From: Capsicum annuum
Lineage: Eukaryota; Streptophyta; Magnoliopsida; Solanales; Solanaceae
NCBI RefSeq assembly: GCF_002878395.1
Contig: NW_025841638.1
Location: forward strand, 288,205-352,204
Direction of reading: 5' to 3'
Length of the DNA stretch: 64,000 nt
Shown piece after piece: positions 1-13,270 of the stretch; position 1 is the stretch's first letter, and the number at the start of each line of letters is the position of its first letter. The position numbers and the translations under genes were made by a program. Under the pieces are notes generated by a model. That model saw nothing but the letters and a program-made list of their open reading frames with translations, searched no databases and was not told the DNA's origin.

Positions 1-1896
1 AAAAATGAATTAAGTGACATAAACTGAATAGACAGTCCTGGAATAAAAAAGGTTCACCACTGCACAATCTGATCAGCTTTTTGAATTATCTACTGCTTAT
101 CTGGAACCCTACACCGAGTCTCTGAACCTGAGAGGTAGGGGGAATGGGGGGTCAATACAGATATACTAGTATGCAGAGCATATCAAAAATAATCATTTAT
201 TATTCAACATATATGAGACAATTTAAAATAGTTCATAAGTATATCATATTGTAAGAATTTACATGGGCATTTTAAAAACTCAATAAAAACCATCTCAACT
301 TTGAGAAATCTTTGTTACTTCAGTGGTAGGTGGTATACCCTACAACTCTAAAATATTCCATGGGATATATGGAAACTTCCATTAACTCGACAGCGAAGCC
401 CCCAACCCAAGTGTGCCGCAAGGGTCGGAGTCTTTGAATCTACTATGCCACACAGCCGTCGCCAGCGTATAATAATAATCTACTCGTATCGATAAATACG
501 GTTTCAGGCTAAGACTTACTTTAACTCGCGCCTTTTTTGGGTAACCACCTAACCCTCTTTAAGTCCCTTTTTAAAACTCTATCAAAATATACAGTCTCTG
601 AAAACATGCTCTGAAAACATAATTTGTTATGGCATAAATACATATAGTATCATCGTACCATTGACTTGCAAGTCACATCTCTAAGCCATTATTAGCCTAT
701 CATAAATCTCTATTTTTAAAATAAAAGTTTTGGGACCACCATTTCAACAATTCCATTCAAAAAAACTCTTTCTCAAACCTCATGTAAACACATGCAAGGA
801 ATTTATCTTTGTCAAGCATTTTAGTAGTAAAGTACAAGGTGGTCATCTCAAAGTTCTCAATTAACAAGCAATTATTTCTCTTAAACACAAGAACATATTT
901 ATATCAATAAACACCCTCTCAACAATTTCAAATCATCCTCAAATGTTATAATATTGCAAAAACATCTTTCAAATCACAAAACCATAATCTTTAATTCAAT
1001 ACATGAGAGGGAGATCATAATTTATGCTCTCAATGATCTTAAATCTCAAATTCCATAGATTATGTATACATGTAAATCAATTTAGGGGATAGGACCACAA
1101 GGTCAAAATAATAGTAATATTAAAACATTTAGAGTACATAATTTAGAACATATACTCCAAAACCCCTTTGAAATTCATGCATAAAAATATAAAAATCATG
1201 CTCTAATGGTTTTAAGTCCATGTAATTTTTTTAGGATAAGACCCATGTACCTCTATCTAGAAATTTAAAGAATGTTTCTTGATGCCAACTGCTTTGGAAT
1301 TCAAAATCTTTAATTCATTTTGAAAACCCAAGGTTGAATCTTAATCTATTTAGATTATCAATATGGAACCCTAGAGAGTGTTCTTGAATATTTTTTGTGA
1401 ATGTATGAGTTATATGCTCAATTAGGGTTGAAGTCTCATGTTTGGACTAAAAAGGGTAAGGAAAAATACCCAATATACCCTTAATGAGATGGGTATAAAA
1501 ATTTAACTAGGATCCCAATTTCACGGTCCACCACGATGCGCCACTATTACGGTGGCTCACCGGAAATTGATGAATGAGAATTTGGCCTACTCCATAATGC
1601 ACCACCATTGCAGAGTCCTACTAAGATTGACCATTTCCATTTACACCCTCTTCACGATGCTCCAAGGATAGGAATGACGATGCTTTACGATTAGGACTTA
1701 AATTAACCATAACTCCTTCACCGAGTGTCCGTTTTGGACACATCTTATATCGACAGAAAACTTATTCAATAATCTACAAAATGAAAACTTGAAATTTAAG
1801 GGATTCCACCATGAAAAATGTATAAATCATTATAGAAGCCAATGCTTGATATTTTAGGGACAAAATTTAGCTAATAAAAAACTTTGGGGCATTACA
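1..1896 (-). mobile_element. LTR of element-1 family, long form, cut by window start
   Basis: Read on the minus strand this begins at 1896 with TGTAATGCCCCAAAG and follows the LTR of the element at 8828, up to the segment around GCTGATCAGATTGTGCAGTG near base 80. It keeps an extra segment of about 600 bp (about 260-865) that the element-1 LTRs lack. Satellite starts directly at 1897, so this is either the 5' LTR of a minus element that runs out of the window to the left, or a solo LTR. Its target duplication would be GTACT (1897-1901); the partner copy lies outside. No coding frame is visible. Confidence 0.85.
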
Positions 1897-4800
1897 GTAC
1901 TCAAAGGCTTATTCAGTTCATGATATTCAGTTTGTGTATCACGTTTTAGACTCATTCGTGTTTTTATGTTACCGATCATACATGTTTAGTAAATGATCTT
2001 AGGCTTATCAGTGTTCTCAGCTTGAGGTAATAGTCTTAATTAGATTTACTCAGTTCCATGTTCAGTTACAGCTATAATCTTAAGTATCAGTTATTATTGC
2101 ATATTCAGTCATGCATTAATTTATCAGTTTAGTCATGTATTCCATGTATCGGTTATGCATGTCTACTGTATACACTTAGTCTATCAGTTGTCCTCAACTT
2201 AATCAGTCTTATTCGAGGATGAATGTTTCCAAGGGGGAGATATTGTAATACCGCATACTTCTACCTAGCATAAATTCATCCAAAGATGTAAATTACTTGC
2301 CTTAAATATAAATACACCTTTATACATGTGAAATTTTTAATATTTTGACTTTTCATGGTGTAGAGAATTGAATAAGCTCTCTATCGATACAAAATTTGCC
2401 TAAATCTTATACCCGAGCGTAAGCTATGTACTCAAGGGCTCAATTTAGCTCATGATATTCACTTCGTGTATCACATTTTTGACTAGTTCATGTTATCATA
2501 TTCTGGTTCATACATGTTTAGAAAATGATCTTAGGCTCATCAGTGTTCTCAGTATAAGGTAATAGTCTTCCTTAAGTTTACTCAGTTCTATGTTAGGTTA
2601 CAACTATAATCTTATGTATCTGTTATTGTTGCATATTCAATAGCATATTCGTTTATCAGTTAATTCATGTATTCCATGCATCAGATATGTATGTAGAGCG
2701 TATAAACTTAGTATATCAGTTGTTCTAAGCTTAATCAATCTCTTTTGAGGATGAATGTTCCTAAGGGAGAGATATTGTAATGCCCCGTACTTCTACCTAA
2801 CTTAAAATTATCCCAAAGATGTCAAAGACTTGCCTTAAATATGAATACATTTTTATACATATGGAATTTTCATGATTTTGATTTTTCATGGTGTGGGAAA
2901 TTGAATAAGATTTCCATAGATTCCAATTTTACCAAAATTCGACACCCGAATGTAAGCTATGTACTCAAGGGCTCAGTTCAGTTCATGATATTCAGTTCGT
3001 GTGTCACGTTTCGAATTCATTCATTTTCTCTAGTTCCCATTCATATATGTTTAGTAAATGATCTTAGGCTAATCAGTGTTCTCAGCTTAAGTTAATGTTC
3101 TTCCTTAGATTTACTCAGTTCTATGTTCAGTTATAGCTATTATCTTAGGTATTAGTTATTGTTGAATATTTAGTTATGCACTATTTATCAGTTTAGTCAT
3201 ATATTCCATGCATCGGATATGCATGTCCAGCGTATAAACTTAGTCTATCAGATGTCCTGAGCTTAATCAGTCACATTCGAGGATAAATATTCCCAAGGGG
3301 GGTTTATTTTAATACCCTGTACTTCTACCTAGCTTAAATTCATCCATAAGATGTCAAAGACTTTCTTTAATTATGAATAAACCTTTATACATATGGATTT
3401 TTCAAGATTTTGACTTTTCATGGTATGGTAAATTGAATAACCTCTCAATCGATACCAAATTTGCCTAAATCTGACACCCGGGAGTAAGCTATGAACTCAA
3501 GGGCTCAGTTCAGTTCATGATATTCAGTTCGTGTAAAAGATTTTAGACTCGTTCATGTTATCATATTCTGGTTTATACATGTTCAGAAAATAATCTTAGG
3601 CTCATAAATGTTCTTTGCTTAAGGTAATAGTCTTCCTTAAGTTTACTCAGTTCCATGTTGGGTTACAACTATAATGTTAAGTATCAGTTATTGTTGCATA
3701 TTTAGTTACATATTCATTTACCAGTTTAGTTATGTATTCCTTGAATTGGATATGCATATAGAGCGTATAAACTTAGTCTATCACCTGTCCTAAGTTTAAT
3801 CAGTCTTATTCGAGGATGAATGTTTCCAAGGGGGAGATATTGTAATATCCCGCACTTCTAACAATATTAAAATTATCCCAAAGATGAAAAAGACTTGGGT
3901 TAAATATGAATATACCTTTATACATATGGAATTTTCAACATTTTAATTTTTTGCGGTGTGGGAAATTGAACAACCTTTCTATCGATTCAAAATTCACCCA
4001 AATCTGACACCCGAACATAAGCTATGTACTCAAGGGCTCAGTTCAGTTCACGATATTCAATTCGTGTATCATATTTGGGATAAATTCATGTTATCAAGTT
4101 CTTGTTCATGCATGTTTAGTAAACGATCTTAGGCTAATTAGTGCTCTCAACTTAAGGTAATAGTCTTACTTAGATTTACTCAGTTTCATGTTGAGTTACA
4201 GCTATTATCATAAGTATAATTTATTGTTACACATTCAGTCATGCACTAATTTATCAGTTTAGTCATGTATTCCATGCATCGAATATGCATATCCAGTATA
4301 TAAACTTAGTCTATCAGTTGTCCTCAGCTTCATCATTAACATTTGGGGATGAATATTCCCAATGGGGAGATATATTAATACCCCATATTCTACCTAGCTT
4401 AAATTCATCCCTAATATGTCAAAGACTTGCCTTAAATATGAATACACCTTTATACATATGGAATTTTCAAGATTTGGACTTTTCATGGTGTGGGAAATTG
4501 AATGAGATTTCCATCGATACGAAATGCACCCAAATCTGACACCCGGGCGTAAGCGATGTACTCAAAGGCTCAGTTCAGTTCACGATATTCAGTTCCTATA
4601 TCAGGTTTCAGACTCGTTCATATTCTCGTATTCCTGTTCATACTTGTTCATTAAACGATCTTAGGCTCATCAGTGTTCTCAGCTTAAGGTAATAGTCTTC
4701 CTTAGATTTAGTCAGTTCCATGTTCAGTTACAACTATAATCTTAAGTATCAGTTATAGTTGGATATTCAGTCGCATATTCATTTATTAGTTTATTCATGT

Positions 4801-4904
4801 ATTCCATGTATCGGATATGCATGTCTAGTATATAAACTCAATCTATCAGTAGTCCTCAGCTTATACAGTTACATTCTAGGATGAATTTTCCCAAGGGGAG
4901 ATAT

Positions 4905-5430
4905 TGGATTACACTGTACTTCTACCTAGCTAAAATATATCCCAAAGTTGTCAAATACTTGCCTTAAATATGAATACATTTTTATAAATGTGGAATTTTT
5001 ATGATTTTGACTTTTCATGGTGTGTAAAATTGAATAAACTTTCCATCGATACCAAATTAGCCTAAATTCGACACCTGGGCTTGCACTTAAGGGCTCAGTT
5101 TAGTTCACGATATTCATTTCATGTATCACATTTCAAACTCTTTCATGTTCTCATTTTCTCGTTCATACATGTTTAGTAAAGGATCTTAGACTTATCAGTT
5201 TTCTCTGCTTAAGGTAATAGTCTTCCTTAGATTTACTCAGTTCCATGTTTAGTTACAACTATAATCTTTACTATCATTTATTGTTGCATATTCAATCACA
5301 CATTCATTTATCAGTTTGGTCATGTATTCCATGTATCGGGTATGCTTGTTCAGCGTATAAACTTAGTCTATCAGTTTCCCTCAGCTTAATCAGTCTCATT
5401 CAAGGAGGAATGTTCCCAAGGGGGAGATAT
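4905..5430 (+). repeat. Satellite monomer with 7-bp deletion near position 180
   Basis: This 526-bp unit lacks the usual GTAAGCTATGT stretch: the text goes from CACCTGGGCTT directly into GCACTTAAGGGCTC. The loss lies at unit position about 178-185, the same place at which elements 1 and 2 inserted in other units. Confidence 0.75.
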
Positions 5431-7026
5431 TGTAAAACCTTGTACTTCTACCAAGTTTAAATTCCTCCCAAATATTTCAAAGACTTGCCTTAAATATGGA
5501 TACACCTTTATACATATCAAATTTTCATCATTTTGACTTTTTATGGTGTGGGAAATAGAATAAGCTATCCATCGATACCAAATTTGCCCAAATCTGGCAC
5601 CCGGGTGTAACCTATGTACTCAAGGGCTCAGTTTAGTTCATGATATTCAGTTCATGTATCATATTTCAGACTCTTTCATGTTTGCATATTCGCATTCATA
5701 TGTGTTCATTAAATGATCTTAGGCTCATCAGTGTTCTTAGCTTAAGGTAATAGTCTTTCTTTGATTTACTCTGTTCTATGTTCAGTTACAGCTAAAATCT
5801 TAAGTATTAGTTATTGTTGCATATTCAGTATCGCATTCATTTAATAGTTTAGTCATGTGTTCCATGCTTTGGATATGCTTGTCCAATGTAAAAACTTAGT
5901 CTATCAGAAGTCCTTAGCTTAATCGTCTCAATCGAGGGTGAATGTTCCCAAGAGGGAGATATTGTAATACTCCATACTTCTACCTAGCTTAAATTCCTCC
6001 CAAAGATGTCAATGAATTGCCTTAAATATTAATACACCTTTATCCATGCAAAAATTTCAGGAGTTTTTCTTTTCATTGTGTGGGAAATTGAATAAGCTTT
6101 CAATCGATACCAAATTTGGCCAAATCCGACACCAGGGCATAAGCTATGTACTCAAAGGCTCAGTTCAGTTCATGATATTCAGTTCGTGTAACATGTTTTG
6201 GACTTGTTCATGTTCTTATGTTCTCACTTATATATGTTCAATAAATGATCTTAGGTTCATCAGCGTTTTTAGCTTAACATAATAGTGTTCCTTAGATTTA
6301 TTCAGTTCTATGTTCAGTTACAGCTATAATATTAAGTATCAGTTATTGGTGCATATTCAGTCATGTATTTATTTATAAGTTAGGTGATGTATTCCATGAT
6401 TGGATATGCATGTCTAGCGTATAAATTCAGTCAATCAGCAGTCCTCAGCTTAATTAGTCTCATTAGAGGATGAATGTTCCCAAGGGAGAAATGTTGTAAT
6501 ATCCCGTTCTCCTACCTAGCTTAAATTCATCTCAATGATGTCAAACACTTGCCATAAATAGGGATACACCTTTATACATGTGAAATTTTCAATATTTTGA
6601 CTTTTCATGGTATGGGAAATTTAATAAGCTTTCCTTCGATACAAAATTTGCCCAAATCTGACACCCGGGCGTAAGCTATGTACTCAAGGGCTCAATTTAG
6701 TTCATGATATTCAGTTCGTGTATCACATTACAGACTCCTTCATGTTCTTATGTTCATATTCATAGATGTCCAGTAAACGATCTAGGGATCATCAGTGTTC
6801 TCATCTTAAGGTAATAGTCTATCTTTGATTTACTCAGTTCCATGTTCAGTTACAGTTATAATCTTAAGTATCATTTATTGTTGCATATTTTGTCACGCAT
6901 TCATTTATCAGTTTAGTCATGTATTCCATGCATCGGATATGCATGTCCTATGTAAAAACTCAGTCTATCAGCAGTCCTCAGCTTAATCAGTCTAATTCGA
7001 GGAGGAATTTCCCAAGACTGAGATAT

Positions 7027-7492
7027 TGTAATACCCTATATACATGTGGAGTTTTTAATATTTTGGGTTTTCATGGTGTGGGAAATTGAATAAGCTTTCA
7101 ATCGATACCAAATTTGATCAAATCAGACTCCTGGGCATAAGATATGTACTCAAAGACTAAGTTCAGTTCACGATATTCAGTTTATGTATCACGTTTTAGT
7201 CTAGTTCATGTTCTCATATTCCCGCTCATACACGTTTAGTAAATGATCTTAGGCCCATCAATGTTCTCAGCTTATGGTAATAGTGTTCCTTAGATTTACT
7301 CAGTTCCAAGTTCAATTTCAACTATAATCTTAAGCACCAGTTATTGTTGCATATTCAGTCATGCATTCATTTATTAGTTTAGTCATATATTCCATGAATC
7401 GGATATTTATGTCCAGCATATAAACTCAGTCTATCAATATTCCTCAGCTTAACAGTCTCATTCGAGGATGAATATTCCCAAGAGGGAGATAT
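7027..7492 (+). repeat. Shortened satellite monomer (466 bp)
   Basis: After TGTAATACCCTATA the unit jumps straight to TACATGTGGAGTTT. It has lost about 66 bp of the usual first 80 bp (the part with CTTCTACCTAGC and GATGTCAAAGAC). The rest of the unit is normal. Confidence 0.85.
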
Positions 7493-8163
7493 TGAAATAC
7501 CCCGTACTTCTACCTAGCGTAAATTCCTCCTAAAGTTGTCAAAGACATGCCATAAATATGGATAGACATCTATACATGTAAAATTTTTAAGATTTTAACT
7601 TTTCATGGTGTGGGAAATTGAATAAGCATTCCATCGATACAAAATTTGCCCAAATCTGACACCCGCGCATAAGCTATGTACTCAAGGGCTCAGTTTAGTT
7701 CGTGATATTCCGTTCGTGTATCACATTTTAGAGTCGTTTATGTTCTCATGTTTGCATTTATACTTGTTCAATAAATGATCTTAGGATCATCAGTGTACTC
7801 AGCTTAAGGTAATAGTTTTTCTTTGATTTACTCAGTTACATGTTCAGTTACAGCTATAATCTTAAGTAGCAGTTATTGTTGCACATTCAGTCACACATTC
7901 ATTTATCAGAAAATGATCTTAGGCTTATCTGTGTTCTTAACTCAAGGTAATAGTCTTCCTTAGATTTACTCAGTTCTATGGTAGGTTACAACTATAATAT
8001 TAAGTATCATTTATAGTTGCATATTCAGTCACGCATTCATTTATTAGTTTAGTCATGTGTTCCTTACATCGGATATGCATGTCCATCATATAAACTTACT
8101 CTATCAACAGTCCTTAGCTTAATCAGTCTAATTCGAGGATGAATGTTCCCAAAGGGGAGATAT
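7493..8163 (+). repeat. Satellite monomer with internal partial duplication (671 bp)
   Basis: The segment that starts with AATGATCTTAGG occurs twice inside this unit (about 7768 and 7912), which adds about 140 bp. The second copy begins directly after TTTATCAG, so the extra piece resembles a slipped or unequal recombination product between neighbouring units. Confidence 0.85.
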
Positions 8164-8650
8164 TATAATATCTCTTACTTCTACCTAGCTTAAATTCATC
8201 CCAAAAATGTCAAAGACTTGCATAAAAGATGAATACACCTTTATACATGTGGAATTTTCACTTTTTATGGTGTGGGAAATTAAATAATCTTTCAATCGAT
8301 ACCAAATTCGCCCAAATGCGACATCCATGACTAAGCTATGTACTCAAAGGCTCAGTTCAGTTCACGATATTCAGTTCGTGTATCACATTTCAGACTCGTT
8401 TATGTTCTCATGTTCCCGTTCATACATGTTCAGTAAATGATCTCAGGCTCATCAGTGTTGTCAGCTTAAGGTAATAGTTTTCTTTTGATTTACTCAGTTC
8501 TATGTTCAGTTACAACGATAATCTTAAGTTTCAGCTGTTGTTGCATATTCCATGCATTGGATATGCATTTCTAGCATATAAACTCAGTCTATCAGCAGTC
8601 CTTAACTTAATCATTCTCATTCGAGGATGAATGTTCCCAAGAGGGATATA
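8164..8650 (+). repeat. Shortened satellite monomer (487 bp)
   Basis: About 45 bp is missing between TGTTGCATATTC and CATGCATTGG. The usual stretch with ATTTATCAGTTTAGTCATG is gone. Neighbouring units are of normal length. Confidence 0.8.
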
Positions 8651-8822
8651 TTATAATACCCCGTACTTCTACCTATCATAAATTCGTCCCAAAGATATCA
8701 AAGACTTGCCTTAAATATGAATACACCTTTATACATAGTGAATTTTCAAGATTTTGTTTTTTCATGATTTGGGAAATTGAATAAGTTTTCCATCGATACC
8801 AAATTAACCCAAATCCGACATC

Positions 8823-8827
8823 CGGGC
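8823..8827. repeat. Target site duplication, left, element 1
   Basis: CGGGC directly before the TG of the 5' LTR. The partner TGGGC at 17004-17008 differs at one base. Removing 8828-17008 restores a normal 535-bp satellite unit. Confidence 0.85.
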
Positions 8828-10400
8828 TGTAACACCCCGAAGTTCTTCTTAGCTAAGTTTGTCCGTTAAATATCAAGCATTGTCTTCTAGAATGATTTAT
8901 AATTTTCTTTCCCAGTGGAATCCCTTAGATTTCAACTTTTCATTTCGTAGATGATTGAATAAGTTTTTCGTCGACATAAAATGCTTCAAAAACGGACACT
9001 CGGTGAAGGAGTTATGGTTAATTTAAGTCCTAGTGGTAAAACACCGTCATTCCTATCTTTGGTGCATCGTGGAGAGGGTGTAAATGATGATGGTCAATTT
9101 TCAGTGGGACTCCGTGATAGTGGTGCATCGCAGAGAGGGCCAAATTCCCATTCGTTAATTTTTAGTGAGCCACCGCAATAGTGGTGAATTGCGGTGGACA
9201 ATGAATCGAGCTCCCAGTTATATTTTTATAGTGGTCTCATTAAGGGTATATTGGGTATTTTCCCACACCCTTATCAGTCCAAACACGAGATTTCAACCCT
9301 AATTAAGCATATTACTCATACATTCACCAAAAATATTCAACAACACTCTCTAGGGTTCCATATTGATAATCCAAATAAATCTAGATTCAACCGTGAGTTT
9401 TCAAAACAAATTAAAGATTTGGATTCCCCAAGCTGTGGGCATCAAGAAGCATCCTTTAAATATCTAGATACAGGTACGTGTGGTTTATCCTAAAAAAAAC
9501 TACATGGGCTAAAAACCATTTGAGCATGATTTTTAGATTTTTATGCATGAATTTCAAAGGGGTTTAAGAATCTATGTTCTAAATTACATACTACAAATGT
9601 TTTAATGTTACTATTGTTTTGACCTTGTGGTCCTATCACCTAAATTGATTTACAAGCATACAGATATGTATGGAATTTGAGATTTAAGATCGTTGAAAGC
9701 ATAATTATGAGCTCTCTCTCGTGTATTGAATTAAATATTATGGTTTTGTGATTTAAAAGATGTTTTTGCAATATTATAGCATTTGATCATGATTTGAAAT
9801 TGTTGAGAGGGTGTTTCTTGACATAAATGTGTTCTTGTGTTTAAGGGAAAGAATTGCATGTGATTTCTTACTATATGATATACTTATGAACTGTTTTAAA
9901 TTTCTCTCATATATGTTGAATAATAAATGATTATTTTGGATATGCTTTGCATACCAGTACATCTATATTGACCCCCTCCCTCCATCTCTCGGGTTCTTAG
10001 ACTCAGTCTAGGGGTCCAGCTAAGCAGTAGATAATTTAGATAGCTGATCAGATTGTGCAGTGGTGTGCCTTCTCTATTCCAGAAGTCCTGTGTTTTCAGA
10101 TTATGTCCCTTATTTCAGTTTTGGTCTACTTGGGGCCTTGTCCCAATTTTAGACAGTTGTCAGATTTTCATATAGTAGAGATTTTGCAGACTTAGTCAGA
10201 TGTTATTTAGATGTAGTTCATTTACAGTTTCCATACTTGTGCTGAATTAAGAATTTGACTATGTTTCCGTAGCAAATTATGTTTCTGTATCTTCTTTTAT
10301 TATATGAATGTTGTGCATAATTACTAGATAGAGAAGGGCATTTTGAGCCATCATAGTTTGGTATGTCCGTCACGACTAGGCCCTCGTTCAGGTCATGATA
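8828..10400 (+). mobile_element. 5' LTR of element 1 (1573 bp, short form)
   Basis: It starts TGTAACACCCCGAAG and ends with CAGGTCATGATA directly before the primer site. It matches 15433-17003 along its whole length. Relative to the LTR at 43370-45550 it lacks 601 bp, joined at the word CATGTGA (about 9858). The first 180 bp resemble the start of the satellite unit. A GC-rich block with a hairpin lies at 9170-9197. I see no convincing TATA box. Confidence 0.92.
9170..9197. promoter_or_regulatory. U3 hairpin, 10-bp perfect arms
   Basis: CCACCGCAAT at 9170-9179 pairs with ATTGCGGTGG at 9188-9197 over an 8-base loop. Related, partly decayed versions occur in the 3' LTR (about 15772-15799), in the minus LTR at about 1530-1560 and at about 45183-45213. 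A regulatory role in U3 is inference from its position. Confidence 0.55.
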
Positions 10401-10404
10401 AACC

Positions 10405-10416
10405 TGGTATCAAAGC
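10405..10416 (+). other. Primer binding site, tRNA-iMet type
   Basis: TGGTATCAAAGC lies four bases after the LTR end. Plant initiator-tRNA primer sites usually read TGGTATCAGAGC, so there is one difference. Confidence 0.88.
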
Positions 10417-10529
10417 ACGATTCATGGTCCCAGGGTGTCTGCAAAATCGGGTTGGGTAGAGACTTATTTATGGGTGTGTAGAGTGCCACACTTATAAGCA
10501 GAAGGCTACTAGACATATAAGAATATTTC

Positions 10530-11935
10530 TCCTCTTTATGATTTAGTTTGTGCTTCAGAGTTTAATCTGTCCCCTAATCAATGACCTCTTACTTTTCAAA
10601 AAACCAGCGACGCCTCCCCATCGCATCAACTTTAATGCTGAAGATGATAAAGTCTGTCCCACCCATGGGATGCGGACCCATAATAGAGCTCATACCCTAA
10701 AACCTATTCCTACTTCGGGAGTACCTTCTGTAATGATTAGTCCTCCCAGAGCTCTCCGGACAGGGGCCAATCTCACTTAGCCTCGTGAAGGAGAGGTTTC
10801 TAATGCTGAATCAGATAGTCTATTCATATACTGGCATAGCTGGTAGCCACACAAACTCAGAGGTCAGAGAATAATAGGTTTGCATTTGTTACTTCTGAAG
10901 TTACTACAGTGGGCCAGTTCATAATAATGAACCCACCCAAGTTCTCTAGCACTAAGGTAGAAGAAAACCTACAGGATTTTATAGACGAGATAGAGAAGAT
11001 TTTCAAAGTAATGCATGTTGATCAGGTAGAGGGCGTTGAGCTAGCAGCATACCAACTAAACGATGTAGCAAACCAATGGTACAACGAGTGGGAAGATGCA
11101 AAGGGTGACATTGTTGAGCCCACAGTTTTGGATGAGTTTGTGAAAGCTTTTCTTGACCAATTCTTTTCTCTAGAGATGAGGAAAGCTAAAGCAGAGGAGT
11201 TCATGAACCTTAAGAAGGGTAAGATGGTGTTTAGGAGTATACTTTAAAGTTTAATCAGCTGGGCAGTTATGCTCCTGAGATGACAAGTAGTATGAGGTCC
11301 TGAATAAGGAAGTTTGCTTTCGGCCTTTCAGATTATCTGGTGCTTGAGTGTAAGGGAGCTATGCTGAACAGGGATATGGACTTTGCTAGACTGTCAATCC
11401 ACATACAGCAAGTTGAGAAGAAGAAGAAGAAGAAGAAGATAGCCGAATCTAGGGAAAAGAACCAGCAGAAAAAGAGAGCCAGTGCTACAAATTAGAGTCA
11501 TAGTCAGCAGCAGAGCGGTAATTAATGTGGCAAATAGCAAAAGAAAAACAATTAGGGTAATCCACAGTCGAAAGCTAGTTCTCCAGTGTCCAGACCCATA
11601 ATTGAGCAGCGCACCTAAAATTTCTAGTGTAGTCAGTGGCCGAGGATGCAGGGTATGCAGTCATAGGAAAGTGTAGCCCAGACCTCTCAATCGTATCTGC
11701 TTTGTGGGAGATGCTGGAGGAATCATCCAGGGAGATATCAGTTTGGCTTTTTGGTGTGTTATTCATACGGCCATCCAGTCCATATCTAGAGAGACTATTT
11801 GGCAGCAAAGAGTAATTTTGAAGAAGCCAAGTCGCAGGTGAATTCATCTGCACCACCACCTCAGAAGGGTTCCACTTTAGCCGCTGGAAACGGTTAGAAC
11901 CAATTGTATGCTTTCAACAACTGCTAGGAGGTAAA
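10530..11935 (+). pseudogene. gag remnant of element 1
   Basis: The region encodes pieces of a retrotransposon Gag (capsid and nucleocapsid). The clearest piece is 10909-11245, with NPPKFSSTKVEENLQDFIDE, then AYQLNDVANQWYNEWED and a region ending AEEFMNLKKGKM; this is the Retrotrans_gag fold pattern of plant gypsy elements. The homology continues past the stop at about 11245 with YAPEMTSSMRS and ends with a lysine-rich run. The nucleocapsid zinc knuckle near 11700-11770 is ruined: CGRCWRNHPG is followed by CYSYGHPVH, where CX2CX4HX4C is expected. There are several stops, and no intact start can be fixed (a degenerate N-terminus lies at about 10600). Non-functional. Confidence 0.85.
11415..11440 (+). 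repeat. (GAA)n microsatellite within gag
   Basis: About eight GAA/AAG units, which give a run of lysines in the Gag frame. Length variation between copies of the element is likely. Confidence 0.85.
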
Positions 11936-11939
11936 GTCC

Positions 11940-12290
11940 TCACAAGATGTAGTCATCGGTACGTTGCAAATCTTTTCTCGTGAAGTGTATGTATTACTTG
12001 ATCCCATGTCTACCTTGTCTTATGTGACCCCATACGTGGTCGTTGCCTTTAGGTTTGAGCTTGATGTGATTGCTGAACCTTTTTCGGTTTCCACCCTGGT
12101 GAGAGATTCTATTGTGGTTAGGAGGGTGTATAGAAATTATGTTGTATCTATTTTCAGTTGGGAAACTAAGGCAGATTTCGTAGAACTTGATATGGTTTAT
12201 TTTGATGCCATCTTAGGGATGGACTGGCTTCATTCGTGCTATGCATATTGAATTTGTAGGACCCGAAGAGTCACCTTTTCTTTTCCAAAT
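11940..12290 (+). pseudogene. Aspartic protease remnant, element 1 pol
   Basis: The reading frame 11964-12249 shows VLLDPMSTLSYVTPYVV and then ILGMDWLHSCYA, the two landmarks of the retroviral-type protease of plant gypsy elements (flap and substrate region between them). Related elements usually carry D-S/T-G, or D-P-G in this subgroup as I recall it, at the active site. Here the glycine position is methionine (D-P-M), so activity is unlikely. The frame stops at about 12249, shortly after the second landmark, and resumes at 12297. Confidence 0.8.
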
Positions 12291-12296
12291 GAGTCT

Positions 12297-13270
12297 GTGA
12301 TAGAATGGGAGGGATATTCTCTAGCACCTAGAGGGCACTTCATATCTTATCTCAGGACCCGTAAACTTATTTCCAAAGGTTTCTTGTATCATCTTATTCG
12401 GGTTAAAGATTCTAGTGCTGAAAGTCTTTCTCTTCAGTCTATCCCCGTAGTGAATAAATTCCCAAAAGTCTTTCCAGATGATCTCCCAGGAATACAACCT
12501 GATAGGGAGATAGATTTTGGTATTGATTTATTGCCAGGAATAGATTATGTTCCTCCATATAGGATAGCTCCTTCAAAGCTAAAAGAGTTGAAAGAACAGC
12601 TAGCAGATCTTCTAGATATAGGTTATCCTCCATGGGGTGCACCTGTACTTTTCGTGTGAAAAAAAGACAGTTCCCTTCGTATGTGCATAGATTACTGCCA
12701 GTTGAATAAGGTCACGATTAAAAATAAATATCCCTTTCCTAAGATTGATGATCTTTTTGATCAACTTCAGGCTGCTAAATGTTTTTCAAAGATAGACCTT
12801 CATTCAGGATATCACCAGTTGAAATTTACAGAGTCGGATATTCCCAAAACAGCTTTTCAAACCAGATACAGCCATGATGAATTCTTAGTCATGGCCTTCG
12901 GGTTGACTAACGCCCCTATAGCTTTAATGGATATGATGAGTAGGGTTTTCCATTAGTTTCTGGATCTGTTTATCATTGTATTCATTGATGACATTTTGGT
13001 ATATTTTAAGAGCGAGGAGGATTATGCCAATCACCTCTGAATCATCCTTCAGACCCTTAAGATCATAAGTTATATGCAAAATTTTCCAAGTGTGAATTCT
13101 GGTTGAATGCTATTGCGTTCTTGGGGCATATTGTGTCTAGTGAAAGGATCAAGGTTGATCCCCAAAAGATTGAGGCAGTGAGAAAATAGCCCTGACCCGC
13201 GACTCCAAATGAGATTCAGAGTGTCTTGGTTTTGGCAGGTTATTACAGAAGATTCGTCGAGAGTTTTTCT
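12297..13270 (+). pseudogene. Reverse transcriptase remnant, element 1 pol
   Basis: Polymerase domain that would copy the element RNA to DNA. Seen in order: FPDDLPGIQPDREIDF, WGAPVLFV, then stop TGA at 12657, [45 protein letters not shown], stop TAG at 12954, then FIDDILVYF with both catalytic aspartates (about 12985-13010). One base is lost near 13061 in the KDHK region, which shifts the frame for the following FSKCEFW and FLGHIVS pieces. The domain order and spacing are normal for Ty3/gypsy. Confidence 0.92.

Larger units (their letters stand above)
1897..8827 (+). repeat. Satellite block A, 533-bp monomers
   Basis: Head-to-tail tandem repeat. Using the TGTAATA-type start as anchor, monomers begin at about 2244, 2776, 3309, 3841, 4374, 4905, 5431, 5963, 6495, 7027, 7493, 8164 and 8651; spacing is 531-533 in nearly all. 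Each unit ends with TTCGAGGATGAATGTTCC, then AAGGGGGAGATAT, then the next unit start. Unit divergence is visible throughout (old array). The first unit is partial (from unit position about 187) because an LTR was inserted there, and the last is split by element 1 at unit position 177. Confidence 0.95.

Noticed and set aside
9194..9493. 99-codon frame in the 5' LTR, partly repeated at 15686-15946
   Set aside because: It spans U3 and the presumed transcript start. It is noncoding LTR sequence open by chance and is broken in the other LTR copies.
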